Below, in pieces: positions 59,260-64,000 of a stretch of 64,000 bases of DNA. Position 1 is the first letter of the stretch. Every line of letters starts with the position of its first letter. The stretch lies in assembly GCF_017656495.1 (NCBI RefSeq), contig NZ_JACDNS010000008.1, positions 33,923 to 97,922 on the forward strand, given 5' to 3'. The notes beneath the pieces are model-generated. The model searched no databases, had not been told where the DNA came from, and saw only the letters and a program-made list of their open reading frames with translations. This DNA comes from Thermococcus sp. (GTDB lineage Archaea > Methanobacteriota_B > Thermococci > Thermococcales > Thermococcaceae). Both the position numbers and the translations under genes were made by a program.

Positions 59260-59490
59260 TCAGTCGAGGTAACCAAGGGCCCTAAGTCTCTCTTTAACCT
59301 TTTCCTCCTCCTCTTCACTGAAGACCTCTTCTTTCTCTTCCTCTTCTAAGCTTGCTAATACTTCTCTCAAAACGTATGTAACATAGTCAGAAACTGACGT
59401 AAAGCCTGTACCTTCAATCCGCTTCTTTATTTTCTCATAGAGGGGCTTTGGAATTGAAACTGTTGTGTATTTTCTTTCCTCATCTGCCAT
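59260..59490 (-). CDS. ribbon-helix-helix (CopG/Arc-type) regulator
   Basis: A 76-residue protein with the RHH core KYTTVSIPKPLYEKIKKR, then TGFTSVSDYVTYVLREVL, and a very acidic C-terminus. The start is the ATG at 59490, after ggaggtgg. It is cotranscribed with sat and probably controls the operon through the AT-rich repeats directly upstream (59508-59535). Ligand unknown. Confidence 0.82.
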   Translation of the reverse strand: MADEERKYTTVSIPKPLYEKIKKRIEGTGFTSVSDYVTYVLREVLASLEEEEKEEVFSEEEEEKVKERLRALGYLD

Positions 59491-59507
59491 TCGAACCACC
59501 TCCAACT

Positions 59508-59535
59508 TTAATGATATTTAATTACATTTAATTAA
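59508..59535. promoter_or_regulatory. candidate RHH operator and promoter of sulfate operon
   Basis: On the - strand the array TTAATTAAATGT, AATTAAATATC, ATTAA repeats the ATTAAAT unit just downstream of a TATA box (gcttatatattc, about 59547-59560) and upstream of the RHH gene. Short direct repeats are typical RHH binding sites. Confidence 0.45.
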
Positions 59536-59625
59536 GCACTGTGGAGAATATATAAGCTTTTTGCTCATTTAAAGAGTAACAATCAAGATATCAAAATGGC
59601 GTAAAGCTAAGCAAAGCAACCCAAT

Positions 59626-60086
59626 TTATTCTTTCCTCCATTCCTCCCAGACATCGGCCATACCATGCAACAGCTCACTGAATCTCTTTGTGGTTCTATA
59701 ATAATTTCCCGATTTGTATATCATCCGAGCATTTTGTAGTGTCTTTATAACGATGTTGTAGTTAGTTTTTGCAGTTCCAAAAGGAACCCCTAAGTCTTTC
59801 GCCTTCTTGCCAACCCTCTTATGAATTTCCGTTCTAGGCAAACGCTTTCTGATTAATATGATGTAATACCCAATGAGCTCCTTATTGCCAAGGTGTTCCA
59901 AGATAAATCCCAACCACTCTTCTGATCAAAACCCATTGTTTTTTCAGCTTTATGAACACGCATCAGTAAAAGCAAAGCCAGTTTTTGTCTCTCTAAGTTG
60001 TTGGGAAACAGCAACTTTAGGAGCTCTTTTAAATCTTTAGGCTTCTTCTCAGGAATAAGGATTTTGGCTGGCGGGATATATGGCAT
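59626..60086 (-). pseudogene. frameshifted copy of the HTH-like regulator found at 62700
   Basis: The start MPYIPPAKILIPEKKPKDL and the ending GVPFGTAKTNYNIVIKTLQN, then ARMIYKSGNYYRTTKRFSEL, align throughout with the 154-residue protein at 62700-63164. They lie in two different frames, broken at about 59926-59932 (CAGAAGAGTGG), where one base is missing. The operator-like palindrome upstream (60171-60189) has the same ATCGTA...TACGAT half sites as the intact copy. Confidence 0.75.
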
Positions 60087-60170
60087 TACTTTTCACCTCT
60101 TGATACATATTTGGTCTAGCTTGATTTACAACATTTAATTGATTTGACAATAAAATGACAATTGTATTAT

Positions 60171-60189
60171 ATCGTAGATTTTATACGAT
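60171..60189. promoter_or_regulatory. palindrome ATCGTA-N7-TACGAT upstream of regulator pseudogene
   Basis: ATCGTAGATTTTATACGAT, about 85 nt upstream of the start at 60086. It matches the palindrome at 63235-63257 ahead of the intact copy. Confidence 0.55.
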
Positions 60190-60257
60190 GTATAAATACA
60201 CAACCAAACCAACAAATAAATTATTAAAATCCAAATACTCAATAACTACGTTACTAT

Positions 60258-60436
60258 AAAATAACTTGTTTTGATGTGTATAAATATGTATTGTCTAGAA
60301 TATTAAGGATTTGTAGAGTTCACTAAAAATGGAGAACGACTCTTGATGACAAAATCAATGAACAGCACATTAGAAGTGCTGGAATCCCACCTTAGATTTT
60401 TTAATTTGTTTAAAAACAAAATCTACACGCATGTTG
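60258..60436 (+). pseudogene. vestige of the DUF257-like gene (first cassette copy)
   Basis: The intergenic stretch holds ataacttgtt (60261-60270), also found ahead of the 63340 pseudogene. From 60307 a reading frame (GFVEFTKNGERLLM) parallels GFEELXNLLKSGETVLIE of that pseudogene. The remainder is unrecognisable and stops near 60465. It suggests a decayed duplicate. Confidence 0.4.
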
Positions 60437-61270
60437 TTAACAACCAATATCACGAACATTTGTGAACTCCCTCGTAATTAGAGCAACTTCTCTCTCATCA
60501 TGTACATCTTTGATAATTGGAACTAAAATTATTGCATTATTCATAATCGCATAATCTTTGAGTTTAGTTAGAAACTTGAACACTGCATCGAAGCCATTCT
60601 CTAAAATTAAATACTCTATTCCATCCAACAAGACAACCTTTGGAATATTTTCCTTTTTCATGAAATCGACCAGGACATGCATTAAATAATTTAACCGAGT
60701 GGGATAAACCGTATTATCGCCTTCAATTTTGCTAAGCCACAATATTGGGGTTTCTTTTAGCCCAAATTTCTTTTTAATAATAGCCGCGGGTTTTCTGGAA
60801 ATTATTAATCCAGGTCTTTCTTTAAGAAGCTCTAAAAACAGAAGATAACACTCCCCTTCATTATTGCACAAATAAACTCCAGGTGAGAGTTGCTTCAAAG
60901 CTTCACTTTTTATTTTTTCTTCTTTAAATTCCATGACAACAGGAATCAGCTCATATTTCTTCAAAACTGTTGAGAAAAGAAAGCCAAATCCAATTATAAA
61001 CAGAAAAACAGATACTGCATAAATTAAATCCCCAATTAGCTGGATTTCCTCAAGTTGCTGTTCACTAAGAGGAAGGGTAACATAATCTGGGAGATAAAAG
61101 AACTCTGACACAAAATCAAGGGTTATGCTAGCTAAGATGATGTCATAAAACTTTTTCAGTTGAGGATACTTCTCAATAAATAGTTCCCTAAACTTCACCG
61201 CTAAAAGTAGAATAACAAAAAGACCTATTATTGTTATGAGTTCAATACCATCAAGGATCATATCTAACAT
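60437..61270 (-). CDS. DUF835 domain membrane protein (second copy)
   Basis: A 277-residue protein with three to four N-terminal hydrophobic segments and a DUF835 domain: GVYLCNNEGECYLLFLELLK, ILWLSKIEGDNTVYPTRLN, then NIPKVVLLDGIEYLILENG and FKFLTKLKDYAIMNNA. It has the same layout as the 920-2008 protein but a shorter membrane part. The ATG at 61270 follows ggtgat. A palindrome (TTAAAGAGTACTTTAA, 61300-61315) lies between its TATA-like atatttataaaac (about 61318-61330) and the start, so it may be repressible. Function unknown. Confidence 0.78.
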   Translation of the reverse strand: MLDMILDGIELITIIGLFVILLLAVKFRELFIEKYPQLKKFYDIILASITLDFVSEFFYLPDYVTLPLSEQQLEEIQLIGDLIYAVSVFLFIIGFGFLFSTVLKKYELIPVVMEFKEEKIKSEALKQLSPGVYLCNNEGECYLLFLELLKERPGLIISRKPAAIIKKKFGLKETPILWLSKIEGDNTVYPTRLNYLMHVLVDFMKKENIPKVVLLDGIEYLILENGFDAVFKFLTKLKDYAIMNNAIILVPIIKDVHDEREVALITREFTNVRDIGC

Positions 61271-61299
61271 CTATATCACCATATATCATGGTGTGACTA

Positions 61300-61315
61300 T
61301 TAAAGAGTACTTTAA
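61300..61315. promoter_or_regulatory. palindromic operator candidate upstream of DUF835 gene
   Basis: TTAAAGAGTACTTTAA has 6-bp perfect arms and lies just downstream of the TATA box of the DUF835 gene on the - strand. Confidence 0.4.
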
Positions 61316-61440
61316 TGTTTTATAAATATTCCCCTCTGCTTGGCCCCCTTTAATATCCCAAGAATTTGTTATTTTTCAAAGTTATTTTTCATTATTTCAA
61401 TTTAAAACTTTAATTATAACAAGAATTAAAAACAAGAAAA

Positions 61441-61450
61441 CTTTATATAT
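61441..61450 (+). promoter_or_regulatory. TATA box of the structured RNA
   Basis: ctttatatat is preceded by a purine-rich BRE-like aagaaaa. Its centre lies 26 nt before the first base (61472) of the terminal stem of the RNA. Confidence 0.6.
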
Positions 61451-61471
61451 GTTAAGTGAGAGCTATATAGT

Positions 61472-61646
61472 GAGGGGCACTGTATAGGAAGAGACCAAAG
61501 CGAAAGCTTCATCTCGATCCAAAGTTTATATCTGAACAAACCCTGCAACTTACCCAGAGTTGTAAGGGTTTGTGATAGAGATGTAAGCTTTGCCTCAAGG
61601 TGAAACTCCGCCGTAGGTCAATTTCTATATGGTGTCCCTCATTTTT
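61472..61646 (+). ncRNA. structured non-coding RNA of unknown family
   Basis: No protein frame fits here, but the sequence folds on itself. A long terminal helix pairs 61472-61490 with 61622-61640. GACC (61493-61496) pairs with GGTC (61616-61619). A 12-13 bp arm pairs 61503-61515 with 61578-61591. A nested hairpin pairs ACAAACCCT (61536-61544) with AGGGTTTGT (61565-61573) and CAACT with AGTTG. A third small hairpin lies at about 61592-61617. A GNRA hairpin AAGC-GAAA-GCTT (61498-61509) competes with the second arm. Transcription is predicted to start at the first stem base and end at a T-rich run (61641-61649). No tRNA, SRP, RNase P or box C/D signature is seen. Confidence 0.65.
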
Positions 61647-61647
61647 A

Positions 61648-62643
61648 TTAGTCTCCTCTTTGTATTTTTGCATGTCCACCTACTAAGCTCTTCTTAAGCT
61701 CTAAATTCCTAATCTCACACTTTTCATCAATTATTGAACGCCAGATTGTTGAATTCCTTATTATAGTGCTCTTAAAAATTATTGAGTCACTGATATCAGA
61801 GTTTTCAATTATGCAGTTTTCCCCAATATAAGCATATGGCCCAATTATTGATCTTCCCAAAATCTTTGCTCCTCTCTTTATTACAACTGGGGGGATAATC
61901 TTAGCATAGGGACTAATTTGGATCTCCTCAATTTGACTCTCCTTTAAGAGTGTTTTTAATGCCTCTAAATAGCTGTCTGCTGATCCTATATCATACCAGT
62001 AGTCATCAAACTTGTAAGCATACACCTCAACTCCCTTAAATAGGAGCCATTGAATGAAGTAGCCGGGAGAATCCTTATTTCCTTCTTTCAGGTATTGAGG
62101 AATCAATTCAAGTACTTCCTTTGGGAATATATACACTCCAGTGCTTATCCAAGTGGACTTTGGCTTTACTGGTTTTTCCTCAAAGTCTACTACTCTGTCT
62201 CCTTCAAGGAGAACAACTCCATACCTCTTTGCAAGTTCAAAATCGCCAACATCATAAACAGCTATGAGGGTTTTCCCACCATACTTTTCCAAAAAATCTC
62301 TCAAGCTGAAAGAGAAAAGATTATCCCCGGCAATAACAAGATAATCGTCTAAACCAAGCTTGTTTATTGCCTCTTGGAGAGCTCCAATAGTACCAAGCTT
62401 CTCCTCTTCATGAAGGGTGTCTTCAACTAAAAGCACAACGTCTTTGCCCTTGCTCCACTCTTCAAAATACTTAGCAAAAAACCGGTTAGTTGAGACATAA
62501 ACATCCAAGTTTAAATCCTTTGTTTTTTCAATTATATAGTCAATAATGTATTTATCTCCCAGAGGAAGCAAAGCTTTAGGATTATCTTTTGTTATAGGCC
62601 AGAGACGAGTAGCATAACCACCAGCCATAATCAAGACCTTCAT
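61648..62643 (-). CDS. sugar-phosphate nucleotidyltransferase (NDP-sugar pyrophosphorylase)
   Basis: A 331-residue enzyme with AGGYATRLWPITKDNPKALL, AGDNLFSFSL and EEKPVKPKSTWISTGVYIF (the Lys and Asp of the active site), and a C-terminal hexapeptide left-handed helix (SIIGPYAYIGENCIIENSDI). It is an RmlA/GlmU-like transferase making an NDP-sugar, probably for the glycan pathway. The nucleotide is not determined. The C-terminus adjoins the convergent structured RNA. The start ATG at 62643 lies in a standard context. Confidence 0.88.
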   Translation of the reverse strand: MKVLIMAGGYATRLWPITKDNPKALLPLGDKYIIDYIIEKTKDLNLDVYVSTNRFFAKYFEEWSKGKDVVLLVEDTLHEEEKLGTIGALQEAINKLGLDDYLVIAGDNLFSFSLRDFLEKYGGKTLIAVYDVGDFELAKRYGVVLLEGDRVVDFEEKPVKPKSTWISTGVYIFPKEVLELIPQYLKEGNKDSPGYFIQWLLFKGVEVYAYKFDDYWYDIGSADSYLEALKTLLKESQIEEIQISPYAKIIPPVVIKRGAKILGRSIIGPYAYIGENCIIENSDISDSIIFKSTIIRNSTIWRSIIDEKCEIRNLELKKSLVGGHAKIQRGD

Positions 62644-62699
62644 TTAATCACCCTACTATGGTAAGTAATATTAAACTAAAAAAATTGCGGTATAAAAAG

Positions 62700-63164
62700 T
62701 CATTGACTCAACCATTCATTCCAGATTTCAGCTATCTCGCAAAGCAGTTCACTAAATTCTTTTGTTGTTTTGTAGTGATTTTTTGATTTGTATATCATTC
62801 GAGCGTTTTGAAGTGTCTTTACCACGATATTATAATTAGTCTTAGCCGTCCCAAAAGGGATACCCAACTCCTTTGCCCTCTCTTCAATCCTCCTGTGAAT
62901 CTCGGTTCTAGATGTTTTTTTCTCGACAAGCACTCGATAATAATGAATCAGTTCGCCACTACCAAGATATTCCAAGATTAACTCCAACCACTCTTCTGCC
63001 CGGAACCCATTCCTTTTTATCTCTGCATTGTGAATCCTCTCTAATAAAAATCTAGCCAATTTCTGCCTCTCGGGATGATTGGGAAATAACAACTCCAAAA
63101 GCTCGTCTAAATCTCTTGGCTTCTTTTTGGGGATCGTGATTTTAGCATTCGGAACATATGGCAT
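62700..63164 (-). CDS. HTH-like regulatory protein, 154 aa (intact copy)
   Basis: A 154-residue helical, basic protein that I do not assign to a known family. It has MPYVPNAKITIPKKKPRDLD, then KKTSRTEIHRRIEERAKE, GIPFGTAKTNYNIVVKTLQN and ARMIYKSKNHYKTTKEFSEL, a pattern consistent with a winged-helix or HTH DNA-binding unit. The start is placed at the ATG at 63164, after ggggtgg, by comparison with the copy at 60086. A perfect 9-bp-arm palindrome lies upstream (63235-63257), suggesting autoregulation. It is also divergent to the DUF257-like pseudogene. Confidence 0.65.
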   Translation of the reverse strand: MPYVPNAKITIPKKKPRDLDELLELLFPNHPERQKLARFLLERIHNAEIKRNGFRAEEWLELILEYLGSGELIHYYRVLVEKKTSRTEIHRRIEERAKELGIPFGTAKTNYNIVVKTLQNARMIYKSKNHYKTTKEFSELLCEIAEIWNEWLSQ

Positions 63165-63234
63165 TAGGTCCACCCCATTAGAAGTGTTTTTCCCTAGTAT
63201 TGATGACTAAATGTATTAAAAAACAATTCGGAAT

Positions 63235-63257
63235 ATATCGTAAATTTTTTACGATAT
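63235..63257. promoter_or_regulatory. palindromic operator between regulator and DUF257-like pseudogene
   Basis: The 23-bp sequence beginning ATATCGTAA and ending TTACGATAT has 9-bp perfect arms around ATTTT. It lies between two divergent genes and recurs in weaker form at 60171. Confidence 0.6.
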
Positions 63258-63339
63258 ACTAAATATATACCAAAAAGTATTAAAGTTGGAAAGTGTTTTA
63301 ATTAATATACATAACTTGTTGCTAAAAAGGTGAATGGGT

Positions 63340-63865
63340 ATGTATGAGGCGGGTTTTGAGGAGTTGTGAAACTTATTAAAAAGTGGAGAAACTGTACTTA
63401 TAGAACATCCCTCCGATTCTATGTCATGTAAGGGGCTTTATAGTTTAGTTCAATGGGCCAAAAGTAAGGGCTATCCAGTTGTTATTGATGACATTTTGGA
63501 TACTCTATACATAACAGTGGCGAGAATATGAGAAGGTAGCGAGACCTCTCTTCGAGAGCTCTGAAAAGTTAATTATTAACGTTGTTTTAGGAATAGAAAA
63601 GTTATTCATGCTAGCTGATAGCAAGAGAGAAATAATCACAAACATTAACAGTCTCTTATCATGGATAGGGAATAGAAAGAGGATAGCATTTTATTTCGTA
63701 AATTTAAGCCTAATAAATACCATTGAATTTGGGGTGCTTCCACTTCTTGAAGAGTTGGCAAGCACTATAGTTAAGATTAAGAAAATCGGGAATGAAACAA
63801 GAGCAGTAATAACAAAATCTGCAAATAAAGAACTGAATAACCTGGAGATAAGACTTGAAATTTAA
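63340..63865 (+). pseudogene. DUF257-like protein, disrupted
   Basis: From the ATG at 63340 (after aaggtga) the frame reads MYEAGFEEL, meets TGA at 63367-63369, then continues NLLKSGETVLIEHPSDSM, SCKGLYSLVQWAKSKGYPVV and IDDILDTLYITVARI. A frameshift near 63520 leads to REYEKVARPLFESSEKLI and NVVLGIEKLFML. The last 85 codons (from 63608, ADSKREIITNINSLLSWIG) stay open to 63865. The G-x-x-LIE-x-P-S layout resembles the Walker-less proteins at 13886 and 14628. It is a pseudogene by one stop codon and one shift. Confidence 0.65.
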
Positions 63866-63913
63866 TTCACAGGGACATTTACGTAAAGACACCACAAAAG
63901 AGGATTACCGAAA

Positions 63914-63923
63914 AATTTATAAA
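63914..63923 (+). promoter_or_regulatory. TATA box of tRNA-Glu
   Basis: The AT-rich element aatttataaa in the run aaaaatttataaatttgg lies about 26-35 nt upstream of the mature tRNA 5' end at 63949. Confidence 0.55.
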
Positions 63924-63948
63924 TTTGGCAAAGCTTAGGATTATCGGC

Positions 63949-64000
63949 GCCCCGGTGGTGTAGCCCGGTCAATCATGCGGGACTCTCGATCCCGCGACCC
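63949..64000 (+). tRNA. tRNA-Glu (anticodon CTC), partial, runs off window end
   Basis: The sequence begins with the acceptor GCCCCGG and D-arm GTGTAGCCCGG, followed by the anticodon stem-loop CGGGA-CTCTCGA-TCCCG. The loop places CTC at positions 34-36, so the tRNA reads GAG (Glu). The T-arm and 3' acceptor lie beyond the window. Confidence 0.88.

Noticed and set aside
61472..61646. Assignment of the structured RNA to SRP, RNase P or H/ACA classes
   Set aside because: It is about half the length of archaeal SRP or RNase P RNAs and lacks their conserved segments; no ACA box follows a guide-type hairpin.

Overview
The window is a stretch of a hyperthermophilic archaeal chromosome of the Thermococcales, most likely an AT-rich Thermococcus. 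The evidence is a class I CCA-adding enzyme, AglB, archaeal TATA/BRE promoters with GGTG-type ribosome binding sites, a tungsten-type aldehyde oxidoreductase, a KaiC/RAD55-like ATPase, DUF835 membrane proteins and a B12-type ribonucleotide reductase carrying two inteins at the same sites as the Pyrococcus furiosus PI-PfuI and PI-PfuII inteins. Species assignment is not possible from sequence reading alone.

Layout. 1-0.9 kb: 3' part of a TnpB-like RuvC nuclease that lacks the usual zinc ribbon. 0.9-7 kb: DUF835 and DUF116 proteins, a DMT transporter, then a tungstoenzyme operon (four-cluster ferredoxin, AOR-family oxidoreductase, small unknown protein, MoaD). 7-15.4 kb: RAD55-like ATPase / GH57 operon, cca, an AAA-DUF4143 ATPase with a double operator, gpt-like PRT plus thpR, and a pair of RecA-fold proteins without a Walker A motif. 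15.4-30.4 kb: ribonucleotide reductase with two inteins, two ferritin-like proteins, a HAD phosphatase, a DUF1616 group and a divergent DUF4129-DUF4350-MoxR-DUF58 membrane operon.

30.4-48.7 kb: a surface-glycan / N-glycosylation locus. The + strand holds glycosyltransferases, an Alg14-Alg13 fusion, a PAPS-type sulfotransferase and an alkaline-phosphatase-superfamily protein. The - strand holds aglB, rmlABCD, an intact AbiEi/AbiEii pair and a Wzx-type flippase. 48.7-53.9 kb is a degraded defence / toxin-antitoxin island: a second AAA-DUF4143 ATPase, a second AbiE pair with a frameshifted toxin, a frameshifted HTH regulator and a UPF0175 antitoxin with a broken PIN toxin. It is punctuated by three truncated copies of the flippase 5' end. 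53.9-59.5 kb is a sulfate-activation operon (sat, DHH phosphoesterase, phosphodiesterase, cysC, TauE) behind an RHH regulator, with a DUF4258/DUF2283 pair inside it. It could supply PAPS to the sulfotransferase and clear PAP.

59.6-64 kb holds two copies of a regulator-operator-DUF257-like cassette, the first heavily decayed. Between them are a DUF835 protein, a sugar-nucleotidyltransferase and a strongly structured, apparently unannotated RNA (61472-61646) with its own promoter. The window ends inside a tRNA-Glu(CTC). The main candidates for something new are this RNA, the repeated flippase 5' stubs beside toxin/ATPase modules, and the operator-TATA-operator promoters shared by the two ATPase genes.
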